The notes under the pieces: model-generated | Told to the model about the DNA's origin: nothing | Database searches by the model: none | Seen by the model: the letters and a program-made list of their open reading frames with translations, nothing else | Program-made: the position numbers and the translations under genes | Shown here: positions 1 to 9,556 of the stretch, one piece after another | Position numbering within the stretch: position 1 is the stretch's first letter | Layout of the letters: every line of letters begins with the position of its first letter | NCBI RefSeq assembly: GCF_009618275.1 | Contig: NZ_WIAD01000010.1 | Coordinates: 56,894-120,893 of the forward strand | Length of the DNA stretch: 64,000 bases | Direction: 5' to 3' | Source: Roseimaritima sediminicola | GTDB taxonomy: Bacteria; Planctomycetota; Planctomycetia; Pirellulales; Pirellulaceae

Positions 1-345
1 GCAATTCTGTTCGCCGCGCACCACGGCTTGGACAACCTGATAGCGATTGTCGATTACAACAAGATCCAAAGTCTGGCACCGGTTGCCGAAACCTTGGGCC
101 TGGAACCCTTTACCGACAAATGGCAGAGTTTCGGCTGGGACGTGAAGGAAGTCGACGGCCACGACCACGACCAGATGGCGACGATGCTGGACAATCCTGA
201 GCCGGGAAAACCGCGTGTCGTCATCGCCCACACCACCAAGGGCAAAGGTGTCTCTTTCATGGAGAACTCGGTGCTGTGGCACTACCGCACGGCGCGAGGT
301 CAAGAATTCGAAGCGGCCATTTCTGAACTTGAACGATCTGCGTAA
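1..345 (+). CDS. transketolase N-terminal subunit (5' truncated by window edge)
   Basis: The frame is open from base 1, so only the last 114 codons are present; the start lies outside the window. The visible part is the C-terminal half of a thiamine-diphosphate-binding transketolase N-terminal subunit: HHGLDNLIAIVDYNK, then EVDGHDHDQM, then PRVVIAHTTKGKGVSFMEN, which are standard in split transketolases. It ends 41 bases before the transketolase C-terminal subunit, so the two form one operon and one enzyme that transfers two-carbon units between sugar phosphates. Split transketolases occur in central metabolism and also in polysaccharide clusters; the convergent neighbour here is a sugar aminotransferase, so a role in supplying a surface-sugar precursor is possible but is inference. 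Confidence 0.9.
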   Translation, partial: AILFAAHHGLDNLIAIVDYNKIQSLAPVAETLGLEPFTDKWQSFGWDVKEVDGHDHDQMATMLDNPEPGKPRVVIAHTTKGKGVSFMENSVLWHYRTARGQEFEAAISELERSA

Positions 346-386
346 GCCTTCCCTGCACGCCCCCTCCCTGCCCCCGAGTTGATCCC

Positions 387-1325
387 ATGCGAGATGAGTT
401 TATTCGCACCCTGACGACCATGGCCCAAGCCGACGATTCGATCGTTTTGATCACCGGCGACCTCGGATTCGGTGTTCTCACCGAATTCGCCGAACGCTTT
501 CCCAAGCAATTCATCAATGCGGGCGTCGCGGAGCAGAACATGACGGGGATCGCTGCCGGCATGGCTCTGGAAGGCTACAAAGTCTACACCTATTCGATTG
601 CGAATTTTGTGTTCATGCGTTGCCTGGAACAAATCCGCAACGACGCCGCCTACCATGACGCCAACGTCAACGTAGTCTCGGTCGGTGGCGGTTTCAGCTA
701 TGGTGCACTGGGTATCTCCCACCATGCTACGGAGGATCTGGCAATCATGCGGTCGCAGCCCAATGTCAGCGTGTTCTGTCCTTCGGATCTCGATGAGACT
801 CGGTGGGTTACCGAAGTCTCGGCAAAGACCAAGGGCGTTTCCTACCTGCGGCTGGACAAAAGCAAGGCGGATGACGCCGCACCGCTGGGTCCGTTGGCTG
901 TCGGCCAAGCCCGTCCACGTTCGAGCGGACGCGATATCACCTTCGTGACCGCCGGCGGGATCTTGCAAGATGTCTGCATCGCTGCGGACCGATTACGGTC
1001 CGATGGCTACGACGTTGGCGTGATCTCGATGCCTACCATCAAACCCTTTGATCACTCCACGATTCAGAAACTTGCTGGAGAATGCCGGGCCGTCATCACC
1101 GTCGAAGAACACAACGTGGTCGGCGGCCTAGGATCTGCTGTCGCGGAGAGCTTGATGGCTTCGCCTCGACGCCCCGAAATATTTCGATCCATCGGCCTGC
1201 AAGACCAGTTCTCCTCGGTCGTTGGTAGCCAAGCCTACCTGCGAACCCACTACGGAATCGATGCCCAGGGCATCTACGAGAAGACGCGGCAAGCCGTTGT
1301 GAAGTCACCTGCCATCGCGGCCTAG
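387..1325 (+). CDS. transketolase C-terminal subunit
   Basis: A 312-residue protein with the pyrimidine-binding and C-terminal domains of a split transketolase. Visible signatures are the GDLGFGVL start of the PP/PYR fold, INAGVAEQNMTGIAAGMALEG (the activating glutamate is in GVAEQN), GGGFSYGALGISHHATEDLAIMR, and the C-terminal domain from about residue 185 (ITFVTAGGILQDVCIAADRLR, then VITVEEHNVVGGLGSAVAE). It follows the N-terminal subunit by 41 bases. The ATG at 387 sits just before the conserved domain. The stop is TAG and is followed by a 25-bp tandem repeat. Deoxyxylulose-phosphate synthase shares this fold, but the separate small N subunit and the length favour transketolase. Confidence 0.92.
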   Translation: MRDEFIRTLTTMAQADDSIVLITGDLGFGVLTEFAERFPKQFINAGVAEQNMTGIAAGMALEGYKVYTYSIANFVFMRCLEQIRNDAAYHDANVNVVSVGGGFSYGALGISHHATEDLAIMRSQPNVSVFCPSDLDETRWVTEVSAKTKGVSYLRLDKSKADDAAPLGPLAVGQARPRSSGRDITFVTAGGILQDVCIAADRLRSDGYDVGVISMPTIKPFDHSTIQKLAGECRAVITVEEHNVVGGLGSAVAESLMASPRRPEIFRSIGLQDQFSSVVGSQAYLRTHYGIDAQGIYEKTRQAVVKSPAIAA

Positions 1326-1357
1326 AGGCTCTTCCGGGCGAGGTCCGCGGAACCCCC

Positions 1358-1407
1358 GATGGCCTAGGTAAGGGCGCCGAGCGATGGCCTCGGTAAGGGC
1401 GCCGAGC
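1358..1407. repeat. 25-bp tandem repeat, two copies
   Basis: Two adjacent 25-base units starting GATGGCCT and ending GGCGCCGAGC, at 1358-1382 and 1383-1407, differ at one base (CTAGG versus CTCGG). They lie 33 bases after the transketolase stop, between convergent genes. A further small hairpin, GCGAG-acga-CTCGC, lies at 1523-1536 and overlaps the stop codon of the minus-strand aminotransferase. Confidence 0.85.
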
Positions 1408-1535
1408 GAAAGGAAACGTCGCGTCCCGGTTCCCCGGGACAGCTGCCCCATTATTGCCGAAGGCGCGGCCCACGCTGTACCGGCGGCAACCGAGGCGGGC
1501 CACTGCCTGGCGTCATTCGCTCGCGAGACGACTCG

Positions 1536-2654
1536 CTAGCCCTGCGTGCCCACAGGCTCCAGGTTGGCGATCATCGTGTGGCACACGACCTCCTGTTGCT
1601 CGGGCGTCAGGTGCGGGCTCATCGGCAGACTCAAGCAGCGATCGGCCACCCGTTCACTGACCGGGAAATCTCCCGGCTGGTAGTTCAGCGACCGGTTGAC
1701 CTCCTGCAGATGCAGAGGAATCGGATAGTAGACGGCCGTTCCCACGCCTTGCTCCCCGAGCACTTTCAGCAGTCGGTCGCGGCCATCGACCAAAACGGTG
1801 TACTGATGGAACACCGACAAGGCGTCAGAATTGCCTGCCGTTGGCAGGCTGATCGGCTGGTCCGCCAAGCCTTCGGCGTACTTCGCAGCGGCGGCTTGTC
1901 GGCGTTGATTCCACTGTTCCAGGTGGGACAGTTTGACTCGTAGCACGGCCGCTTGGATATCGTCCAGGCGGCTGTTGACACCGTTCTCCGTGTGGTGATA
2001 TTTGACTTTGCCGCCATGACGGCGCAACATTTCGGCACGCTCGTACATCTCGTCGTCGTTGGTCAGGATCATTCCGCCATCGCCCATGCAGCCCAGATTC
2101 TTGCTGGGAAAAAAGCTGAGACAGCCTGCCAGTCCCATCGTACCGGTTTGCTTGCCCTTGTAACTGGCACCGACGGACTGGGCGCAATCCTCGATAACTT
2201 TTAAGTGGTGTTGCTCGGCGATCGCGAGGATTCGATCCATCTCACAGGGCAGACCGTACAGATGGACCGGGAGGATCAGCTTGGTTCTCGGCGTGATCGC
2301 CTCCTCAATCTTGTCCGGGTCGATGTTGAAAGTCACAGGATCGATATCGACGAATACCGGCGTGGCGCCCACCAAGTTGATCGCTTCACAGGTTGCGATA
2401 AAGGTAAAGGGAGTCGTGATGACTTCGTCACCCGGCCCAATCCCCGCGGCTAATAGGCTGATGTGCAAGGCATCCGTACCATTGCCGACGCCGATTGCGT
2501 ACTTGCAATCCGCGTACGCCGCAAACTCCTGCTCGAAGCCCCGCACGTTGGGGCCCATGATGTATTGCCCCGCCGCGGCCGAGGACAGCAAGGCCGCTTC
2601 GAGCTCGGCCTGCAATTCGGTGTACTGCTGTTTCAGATCACACAAAGGAATCAT
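1536..2654 (-). CDS. DegT/DnrJ/EryC1/StrS-family sugar aminotransferase (WlbC/WbpE-like)
   Basis: A 372-residue PLP-dependent aminotransferase. Seen: the family start MIPLCDLKQQY, GPNVRGFEQEFAAY, GNGTDALHISLLAAGIGPGDEVI, EDCAQSVGASYKG, and the PLP lysine in LSFFPSKNLGCMGDGG. The frame is open for 30 codons upstream, but the family consensus begins at MIPLCDL, so the ATG at 2654 is chosen. It overlaps no neighbour and starts 55 bases after the stop of the acetyltransferase. Together with that gene and the dehydrogenase upstream it matches the three-step set (oxidase, aminotransferase, N-acetyltransferase) that converts UDP-GlcNAc-uronic acid into a 2,3-diacetamido uronic acid in Bordetella (Wlb) and Pseudomonas (Wbp). 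The exact substrate is inference from this grouping. Confidence 0.92.
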   Translation of the reverse strand: MIPLCDLKQQYTELQAELEAALLSSAAAGQYIMGPNVRGFEQEFAAYADCKYAIGVGNGTDALHISLLAAGIGPGDEVITTPFTFIATCEAINLVGATPVFVDIDPVTFNIDPDKIEEAITPRTKLILPVHLYGLPCEMDRILAIAEQHHLKVIEDCAQSVGASYKGKQTGTMGLAGCLSFFPSKNLGCMGDGGMILTNDDEMYERAEMLRRHGGKVKYHHTENGVNSRLDDIQAAVLRVKLSHLEQWNQRRQAAAAKYAEGLADQPISLPTAGNSDALSVFHQYTVLVDGRDRLLKVLGEQGVGTAVYYPIPLHLQEVNRSLNYQPGDFPVSERVADRCLSLPMSPHLTPEQQEVVCHTMIANLEPVGTQG

Positions 2655-2709
2655 AGGAACGACCAAATGAGCTCGAGAAAATGGTGAAAACGATCCATCC
2701 TGACCGGGG

Positions 2710-3312
2710 TCAGCGGTTGCTGGGGACCAACGCCGTAGTCTCATCTACCGCGTAGGTTCGTCCACAATCCTGGCAGAGGTAGACGTCTGGCTGATTCGCC
2801 GACGCTTGTAAGCGAGTGCCACACTCGCATGCCCAGCCACGTTGACGAGCAGGATTGCCGTACACCAGAGCATAGGCGGGCACGTCCTTGGTGACTACCG
2901 CACCGGCACCGATCAGCGCATGCGGACCGATGGTAACGCCGCAGACAATCGTGGCGTTTGCTCCGATGCTGGTGCCGCGCCCGACCCGTGTTTTGGCAAA
3001 GTCGGCTGCGGTGTTCCGGGGAAAAGCGCAGCGCGGCGTGATCACATTGGTGAACACCATCGAAGGGCCACAGAACACGTCGTCTTCCAAGGTGACGCCC
3101 TCGTAGACCGACACGTTGTTCTGAATCTTCACATTGTTGCCGACCTCAACCCGCGGGCCGATGACGACGTTCTGGCCGATACGACAGTCGCGACCGACGC
3201 GGGTCCCGGTCAACAGATGGCAGAAGTGCCAGACCTGGGTTCCCAACCCAATCTCGACGCCGTCATCAACGTACGCCGATTCATGAATCCTGGGCTTGCT
3301 AGCACCGCTCAC
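2710..3312 (-). CDS. left-handed beta-helix N-acetyltransferase (WlbB/WbpD-like)
   Basis: A 200-residue acyltransferase with hexapeptide repeats: [50 protein letters not shown], then [42 protein letters not shown], ending in a short Cys-rich tail (CECG ... CQDCG) that looks like a zinc ribbon. It would add the acetyl group to the 3-amino group of a UDP-diamino-uronic acid, using acetyl-CoA. The start at 3312 is GTG. It lies between the dehydrogenase (105 bases upstream) and the aminotransferase (55 bases downstream) on the same strand, which supports one pathway. Confidence 0.9.
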   Translation of the reverse strand: MSGASKPRIHESAYVDDGVEIGLGTQVWHFCHLLTGTRVGRDCRIGQNVVIGPRVEVGNNVKIQNNVSVYEGVTLEDDVFCGPSMVFTNVITPRCAFPRNTAADFAKTRVGRGTSIGANATIVCGVTIGPHALIGAGAVVTKDVPAYALVYGNPARQRGWACECGTRLQASANQPDVYLCQDCGRTYAVDETTALVPSNR

Positions 3313-3416
3313 GACACAGTTCCCGCATTGAAGTGACCGCTTCTTCGCCGCCCTCCTACGCCATCGGATCCGGCGTAGCGAGCGGTTCGAAAACGCAGGG
3401 GATGTAAGAGCTCCGA

Positions 3417-4394
3417 CTAGGCAGCCACCCGAAATGGCAGCGGCTTGCCGTCAATAAAAGGATGCCGCACACCGGTTGGCGTGCATGCCGGCGTATTGCT
3501 GATCTGGTGCGCTAGGGCGATGGAGGGCTTGGCATCGCCGAGCCCGAACCCGCCTCCATCGAGGATGTCTCTGTAGACCCTGGTGTGCAGGTCCGTAAAC
3601 CCTTTAGAGAACTCGATCTCTTGGCCATCGTAAGTCATCGACCGATAGGCATAACCCCCGTTGTCGACGACTTCCTTCGGCAGATCATTGGCATCGGTAG
3701 ACAGGAACCAACGGACGTTGGCGCGTTCCAAGCGCAGCAAGCCGCCCATGCGATTGGCATCGGCCAGGTGGACTTCGTTATCCGTCGCCTCACCGAACAA
3801 CCACAGCATCAAATCAAAGAAATGAATACCGATGTTCATCGCCACGCCACCCGACTTTTCTTTCTTTCCTTTCCAGGAAACTCCGTACCAAGCCCCGCGT
3901 CGAGTGATGTAGGTCAGGCAGATATCCGCCTTCTCCTTGGTCTCGGTTTGCCGCAGCTTCTCCCTCAACTCGATCAACGAAGGCAGCAAACGCAGCTGCA
4001 GCACGTTGTAGACTCGGCCGGGGCTCTCTTGCTCGATTTCCTGCAAGGCGTCGATATTCCAAGGCGACAGCACCAATGGTTTCTCACAGATCGCGTCGGC
4101 GCCTAAGCGCAGAGCTAGCCGGACGTGAGCGTCGTGCAGGTAGTTTGGCGAGCATACGCTGATGTATTTGACGCGTTGCTCCTCGCCTTGCCGACGCAGC
4201 TTTTCCAAGTGTCGGTCGAAGCGTTCAAACTCGGTGAAGAACCGGGCCTCGGGGAAAAAGCTATCTAAACGGCCAACACAGTCATGCGGATCGAGTGCGG
4301 CAACCAGTTGGTTACCCGTATCATGAATGGCTTGCATGTGTCGCGGGGCGATATATCCAGCCGCACCAATTAAACCAAAGTTCGTTGAAGTCAT
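3417..4394 (-). CDS. Gfo/Idh/MocA-family dehydrogenase (WlbA/WbpB-like)
   Basis: A 325-residue oxidoreductase with an N-terminal Rossmann fold ([19 protein letters not shown], a signature close to WlbA/WbpB), [21 protein letters not shown], and the catalytic-site EKPLVL motif. A good ribosome site (AAGGA) precedes the ATG at 4394 by 8 bases. By family it would oxidise C3 of UDP-N-acetylglucosaminuronic acid, giving the keto sugar used by the aminotransferase two genes downstream. The 6-dehydrogenase that makes the uronic acid is not in the window. The protein is slightly shorter than typical WlbA. Confidence 0.88.
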   Translation of the reverse strand: MTSTNFGLIGAAGYIAPRHMQAIHDTGNQLVAALDPHDCVGRLDSFFPEARFFTEFERFDRHLEKLRRQGEEQRVKYISVCSPNYLHDAHVRLALRLGADAICEKPLVLSPWNIDALQEIEQESPGRVYNVLQLRLLPSLIELREKLRQTETKEKADICLTYITRRGAWYGVSWKGKKEKSGGVAMNIGIHFFDLMLWLFGEATDNEVHLADANRMGGLLRLERANVRWFLSTDANDLPKEVVDNGGYAYRSMTYDGQEIEFSKGFTDLHTRVYRDILDGGGFGLGDAKPSIALAHQISNTPACTPTGVRHPFIDGKPLPFRVAA

Positions 4395-4489
4395 AATACA
4401 CGTCCTTGTGTTGGGTCTCCGAGGACATTCTGTCGTCGGTCGAAAGTGAGAATTTAGTAGGAATCAACAATGAACGTCAACAGAGTTTA

Positions 4490-7084
4490 TCAGCGCAACC
4501 GGCGCACCTTTGCTTGGTCGATCAAGTAAGCCAGCTGGCGAACCTGTTCATCACGCGGCGAGATTTGGCGGCAGGTCTCCAGATCCTTTCTGGCGTTGAC
4601 AACCTCTCCGAGCTGCAACAGAAGGTTCGCCCTTGTCAGCAACAGCGGGACACGACGTGGACGGAGGGCGATCCGGCGATTCACCACGTCCAGCATCAGG
4701 TCTTGATCATCGATCCGCTGGGCGATCCGGAAAGCGGCTGCCAGCAGATGCCCCTGTTCCTCGAGACTCGGAGCTCGCGACGCATCGACAACCAGTTGGT
4801 TGCAGTAATGACGTCCGACGATCTGCCGCGATTCCTGGGATTGAGCGGGAGTGTCGACAAGAGCGAACAGCAGCGCAGCGGGTTCACGGGTCGGATTCCA
4901 GCGGCGCAGGATCTCCTCGGGGGAATACAGCATGGCCAGCGTCTGGACCACATGCTCCCGGCAGGAAGGGTCCGCCTCCAAAGCGATCTTGAATTGCCGG
5001 TCCGCCTGGACTTGGTCCTGCAGCATGATCGCGTTCAATCCCATCCTTAGGGCTACACGTCCGTCGACCATTCGCAAACGCTGGGACTGAGCCAACATTC
5101 GCTGCTGCAGTTCCACCGCTCCGCCCAGCCGTGCCGAAGCGGTTGCCGCGTATAGGTACGACCTTGATTCCGAAGGGCAGATCGCCGCTAGGGTGGCTGC
5201 CTGCGACAACACGTGTTCAGCCAACGGCTTGGGATCCTGCATCTGAAATGCCTGCCGCTCCAGTTCCGCCGTTAATCGATGCGTCAATTTAATTCGGGCG
5301 AGGATGTGTCCGGGATCGTACCGCAAAGTTTCCTGCAGCAGCGCGATCTCTGCGCTGCCGTCTGCAGACTCCTCGCCGGCCTCCCGATCACGAACCAGCC
5401 GCCGATAATCGTCCCAGGCCCAGGCGGCTTGAGACTGCGGCACCGCTTGCACAATCGACCAGGCGTTGCCGGCCAGCAAACCGATTGCCAGCAACAGCGA
5501 GCCGGCGAACAGCGGACGCCGAACCGGCGATGAACAAGCCGAGTCGGAGTGGCCAGCTTGCTCCACCTTCACCAGGACCGGGAGACGTATCGCGATAGCG
5601 GCCAACACCAACACGACTACAAAGCAAGCGGGGATGTGCCAGGGGAAATCTCCGATCGCATGGGCGCAACTAGCGATCAAACCGGCGAGCACGGCACAGC
5701 CCAACAGGGGACTCCATCTCGCTGTGGGGTTTGAAAACGCCTGTGTCGTGTGAACCAGGGTCGCGACGACGATCAGCAGCGCCAGCGAGACGCCAACCGA
5801 ACCGGTTTCCACCAACAACTGCAACCAACTGCTTTCGCCGGTGGAAAACGTCTGTGGAAAGTATTCGTCCAGATACGCCCGGTAGACGTGGCGATGGTTT
5901 CCTACACCAATGCCCAACAAAGGGAAATCCTGCCAGATGGCATAGTCCACGGACCAGATCTTGGCCCGCCAATAGGACAGACGATGCACTTCCGTAAACA
6001 GAGCCGCCGCGGCCACCACCAGCAGACCGACACATCCTCCGACGCCGATCCGCATCCACAGTTGCAAAGAGAAGTCTCGAAGATAGCGAACGCCGATCCA
6101 CCGCCAGAGCGCCAATGCAAACCACAACAGGGCCGAAAACGCGATCACCACTGCCCCGCCCCGTGATGGCGTCGCGAAAACAGTGCAGATGACGATCACA
6201 CAAGCGATCGCTGCGACCAGTCGTTGCCAGTCACCCGCGGCGAGTCCTCGAAACCGGCGAGCTCTGAAGTGCTGGTGATCGGACCTCTGGTGATCGGAGC
6301 TCTGGCGATCCTCCCGGTTGACGCCAGGCCCGCCGCCGGGTGACGCCGCCTTTGGCACACGGAACAAGAAATACAAGACCGCAGGAAGAATCGAAGCCAA
6401 TAGGCTGGACAGGTGATTCTCGTTTTGAAACGGTCCCCGCGGTATCGTCCCGGGCTGGCGACTGGGATGGTCGTACAACCACAGGAAAAGCCCGTTTCCC
6501 CAGCTGGCCTGCAATAACGCTACCGAGGCCAGGGTCAACGCCGTGGCCACCAACCAGAGCAACACCCGCTCGATGTCCTTGATCGACTCCAACCGGCAGA
6601 CGACGATGACCAACAGGCACAGGTAGGTCACCAGGATCGGAAGCGCACGCCGCGTCGTGAGGATGGACAAGCTGAAGCTGTTGTGCAGTTGCGAGGTCGA
6701 AACCAAAGGCACGTCTTCCGCAAACAGTTTTTCGATTCCTGGGGCAGCGTGCTCGACCCATCCTGGTCCGACCGGAACGATTTGCAGCAGGGGAATTGCC
6801 AGACAGAACAGCATCGCGGCCAGCGTCCAGACCGTCAGCCGGAGCCGGCCGCCGGCGACGACTTTGACCACCACCCCGATGGACCCAAGCAACACCGCTA
6901 CCATCAGCACCAGGCGGCCGTGGGGATGACGCCCTCCCAGCACCAGGGGCGCCAGAAATAGAACCGCAAGCAAGGACAGATCCATGCAGCGATGCCCGGT
7001 AGTGATCCAAGGATCCCGGCCAGGACTTGGGGCCAGCGGCCGCATCGGTACCGGTTGGTGCTTGCCGCGCGTCGCTGAGAACAT
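4490..7084 (-). CDS. O-antigen ligase/polymerase family membrane protein with C-terminal TPR region
   Basis: 864 residues. The first about 540 residues are a chain of hydrophobic segments (for example LSLLAVLFLAPLVLGG, LTVWTLAAMLFCLAIPLLQ, LVAAIACVIVICTVFA), with the Wzy/WaaL features PSRGGAVVI and a periplasmic loop ending SSWLQLLVETGSVG. The last about 300 residues are helical with TPR-like spacing (DPGHILARIKL, ADRQFKIALEADPSC, ARKDLETCRQISP). It likely joins or polymerises lipid-linked repeat units in the outer leaflet of the inner membrane. The ATG at 7084 has AAGG 7 bases upstream. It lies 32 bases after the tyrosine kinase stop, so it is probably co-transcribed. Ligase and polymerase activity cannot be told apart from sequence alone. 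Confidence 0.88.
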   Translation of the reverse strand: MFSATRGKHQPVPMRPLAPSPGRDPWITTGHRCMDLSLLAVLFLAPLVLGGRHPHGRLVLMVAVLLGSIGVVVKVVAGGRLRLTVWTLAAMLFCLAIPLLQIVPVGPGWVEHAAPGIEKLFAEDVPLVSTSQLHNSFSLSILTTRRALPILVTYLCLLVIVVCRLESIKDIERVLLWLVATALTLASVALLQASWGNGLFLWLYDHPSRQPGTIPRGPFQNENHLSSLLASILPAVLYFLFRVPKAASPGGGPGVNREDRQSSDHQRSDHQHFRARRFRGLAAGDWQRLVAAIACVIVICTVFATPSRGGAVVIAFSALLWFALALWRWIGVRYLRDFSLQLWMRIGVGGCVGLLVVAAAALFTEVHRLSYWRAKIWSVDYAIWQDFPLLGIGVGNHRHVYRAYLDEYFPQTFSTGESSWLQLLVETGSVGVSLALLIVVATLVHTTQAFSNPTARWSPLLGCAVLAGLIASCAHAIGDFPWHIPACFVVVLVLAAIAIRLPVLVKVEQAGHSDSACSSPVRRPLFAGSLLLAIGLLAGNAWSIVQAVPQSQAAWAWDDYRRLVRDREAGEESADGSAEIALLQETLRYDPGHILARIKLTHRLTAELERQAFQMQDPKPLAEHVLSQAATLAAICPSESRSYLYAATASARLGGAVELQQRMLAQSQRLRMVDGRVALRMGLNAIMLQDQVQADRQFKIALEADPSCREHVVQTLAMLYSPEEILRRWNPTREPAALLFALVDTPAQSQESRQIVGRHYCNQLVVDASRAPSLEEQGHLLAAAFRIAQRIDDQDLMLDVVNRRIALRPRRVPLLLTRANLLLQLGEVVNARKDLETCRQISPRDEQVRQLAYLIDQAKVRRLR

Positions 7085-7116
7085 CAAATACCTTCGCGTC
7101 GAAGCGGAGAAACAGG

Positions 7117-9546
7117 TTAGGCAGCCCGCCGCCGCGGAGCGGATCGAGTGGGTGAACGCTTGCGAGGCGCCACCGGTGCGGCGGCCGATAAAGACGCCGG
7201 CATCGGCGGCGTTGCGCCCCCGGCGGAGACCGGACGGACAGCTGGGTCCGTGGATTCGAAGGGCCCTCTGATCGCAACAGCTTCGGACTTCGGTATCACG
7301 ATCGGCTGCTTCTTGTCGGTTAGTTCCTCGCCGTAACCGTAGCCATAGCCATAGCCGTAGCCATAGCCGTAGCCACCGTCTTTGCTCGCGTCCATCGCGT
7401 TGACGACCAAGCCAAACACGACCGTTTCAAACCGAGCCAGGCGTTCGATTGCTCGTAAAACGTGCCGCCGAGAATTCTTCTCCGGACGGACAACCAACAC
7501 CAATCCGTCGGCCAGGCGACTGACCATGGCAACATCGTTTGCGACCAAAACCGGTGGGCAATCCAACACCACGTGGTCATAGTTGGCCGCCGCCCACTGC
7601 ACCAGTTCGGCGAAGGCCTTGCTAGACAGCAATTCGGCCGGGTCCAGCGGACGGGCACCGGAGCTGATCAGTTCCAGGTTCTCCACGCCCGTATCAACGA
7701 CGTAGTTTCGTACTGCCGCGACCGGTGACGGCTCGGCCAGCAACTGAGTCAATCCGGCGCTGTGTCGCAGGTCGAACAGATTCGTCATACCGGGTTTTCG
7801 CAAGTCGGTATCGATCACCAGGGTGCGTTTTCCGGCCTGAGCCAAGCCGACCGCCAGGTTACTGCTGACCGTGGTTTTACCATCGCTGGGTTCACTACTA
7901 CTGACGGCAATCAACCGCGGCTGTGCGGGGTTGAGCATCAAGCCCGCACGAAGTGTTCGAAAGGCTTCGCTAGATCGGGCTGATGGATCGACATGCAATT
8001 GAATCGCTTCCGCACCGTGTTCGACGCGGGGCGACAACTTTTCGACGACGGCCAGAATTTCTGTACGCGTTTGGCGTTCGACTTCATCCAGACTGGCGAA
8101 CCGATCGTCGCGTAGGTCTGCCAAGAAGACCAACAGCACACTCAGGGCGGTTGCGATCCCAAAGCCTGCTACAACCAGAAACTTCAGACGCGGCGAGACG
8201 GCGGCTCGCGCGGCTTTCGGTTGGCCGATTTCGGAAACTCGTACCGCGGCTTGATCCTGCCCTAAGTCCACTCCGTGGATCTTTTCCAACAGCGTATCAT
8301 AGGATCGTCCCAGTCGGTCTACCTCGCGCTGTGCGAACAGCATCTCACTTAAACTGCCATTCATCGCGACGACTTCTTTCTCCAGCGACTCATATTCGCT
8401 GCTCAACAGGGCTTCGTGTTGCGTGGCTTCTTCGAGCTTTTGCTTTACCAGGTCGCCTAACAGGGCTGCAAACTGTTGGCCGCTGGCGTTACTGGCCCGA
8501 CCGTTGACGCGTTGTTGGAAGTCCCCCAAGTATTCCTGAGCGTTGCTGATCTGTTCACGAAGCGCGATCATGTCGGGATGCGTCGGCCCCAGGTGCGTGG
8601 ATATCCTGGCTAATTCCGCACGGTCATTTAACAGTTTCTGTTCGAGGGCATGGATGGAACGCATCTGTTCCGGAGCGACGCCCAACACGGCCGCCGTCAG
8701 CGACCGTGCAGCATCGGGATCCACCGCATGCATATGAGGTCGCGGGTCCCGTCCCTGACGAATCGATTCTTCTACCACCGCGGCGATCGCTTGCAGTTCA
8801 ATCCGGTCCTTCTGGGCCTCGGTTAGGCTCGTATTAAGACTCTGGACCCGTTGCAGAGCCGGGTGCGAGGCGATCGATGCGGTGTCGATGCCTACGACCC
8901 GCGCCTCGTCACGAAGTTGGACCAAACGGTCTTGTTGTTTGTGCAACTGCGTTTCGATCTTCTCGCGTTCGCTCTGCAGCAATTCCAGCACCGACACCGA
9001 GGTGTCTTGATGGTGCTTCAACATGAAATCCAGATAAGCTTCGACCACCACCCCCAGTACGGCCTCAGCCGCCTCAGGGCTTGCCGACTTGTAGGACAGC
9101 TCGATGACATCCGTATTTCGCACCAGTTGAACGCTTAGACCGCCGCGCAGGGTCACGAGGCTGCCGTCATCACTCCGCCCCTGAATATCGACCTGCAAGT
9201 GCGGGGGCAACTCCCGCAACTGATCGAGGGCCTGTTTTAGCACGCGATCGCTACGAATGATTTTTTCTTGTGTTGGCAGCTTGTTCGATGCTCCGCCCAC
9301 CGTATTTCCAGGCAGCATCCCCAGACTGGGTTCTTCCACCAACAATTGGGCCGTGGCTTGATAGACCCGGTCCGCCGTCACATAGTACAGCCCTGCCACG
9401 ACGCCCACGAGCGCAAACGTCGCAGCGACCATCCGCTGACGACGCAGGGCCGCCTGCCCAAAACGCACGACCAAACGCACCGCTTCGGCGGCACTCATCT
9501 GATGGGCCCCGCCCGGATTCATTTGACTCATGATTCGATCCGTCAT
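7117..9546 (-). CDS. Wzc-like polysaccharide co-polymerase / tyrosine autokinase with (YG)n tail
   Basis: 809 residues. Order: first membrane segment (AATFALVGVVAGLYYV), a Wzz-type domain, a long coiled coil with about ten heptads (residues about 190-450), the GNVR-like loop, a second membrane segment near residue 465 (FLVVAGFGIATALSVLLVF), and a BY-kinase domain with Walker A SSEPSDGKTTVSSNLA (near residue 555), A' LVIDTDLRKPG, and B HVVLDCPP. The tyrosine cluster is a pure alternating run, GGYGYGYGYGYGYGYGYGEE (near residues 724-740), followed by about 70 Pro/Ala/Arg-rich residues. The ATG at 9546 is chosen because the 62 upstream codons overlap the exporter gene and carry no signal. It controls chain length and export through phosphorylation with the Wza-like partner just upstream. 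Confidence 0.93.
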   Translation of the reverse strand: MTDRIMSQMNPGGAHQMSAAEAVRLVVRFGQAALRRQRMVAATFALVGVVAGLYYVTADRVYQATAQLLVEEPSLGMLPGNTVGGASNKLPTQEKIIRSDRVLKQALDQLRELPPHLQVDIQGRSDDGSLVTLRGGLSVQLVRNTDVIELSYKSASPEAAEAVLGVVVEAYLDFMLKHHQDTSVSVLELLQSEREKIETQLHKQQDRLVQLRDEARVVGIDTASIASHPALQRVQSLNTSLTEAQKDRIELQAIAAVVEESIRQGRDPRPHMHAVDPDAARSLTAAVLGVAPEQMRSIHALEQKLLNDRAELARISTHLGPTHPDMIALREQISNAQEYLGDFQQRVNGRASNASGQQFAALLGDLVKQKLEEATQHEALLSSEYESLEKEVVAMNGSLSEMLFAQREVDRLGRSYDTLLEKIHGVDLGQDQAAVRVSEIGQPKAARAAVSPRLKFLVVAGFGIATALSVLLVFLADLRDDRFASLDEVERQTRTEILAVVEKLSPRVEHGAEAIQLHVDPSARSSEAFRTLRAGLMLNPAQPRLIAVSSSEPSDGKTTVSSNLAVGLAQAGKRTLVIDTDLRKPGMTNLFDLRHSAGLTQLLAEPSPVAAVRNYVVDTGVENLELISSGARPLDPAELLSSKAFAELVQWAAANYDHVVLDCPPVLVANDVAMVSRLADGLVLVVRPEKNSRRHVLRAIERLARFETVVFGLVVNAMDASKDGGYGYGYGYGYGYGYGEELTDKKQPIVIPKSEAVAIRGPFESTDPAVRPVSAGGATPPMPASLSAAAPVAPRKRSPTRSAPRRRAA
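7330..7374 (-). repeat. in-frame YG-coding hexanucleotide repeat
   Basis: On the minus strand the bases alternate TAC/TAT and GGC/GGT codons, giving seven or more Tyr-Gly pairs. Synonymous differences between units suggest that the run is maintained by selection as well as by slippage. Confidence 0.9.
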
Positions 9547-9556
9547 GCTGTTCTTT

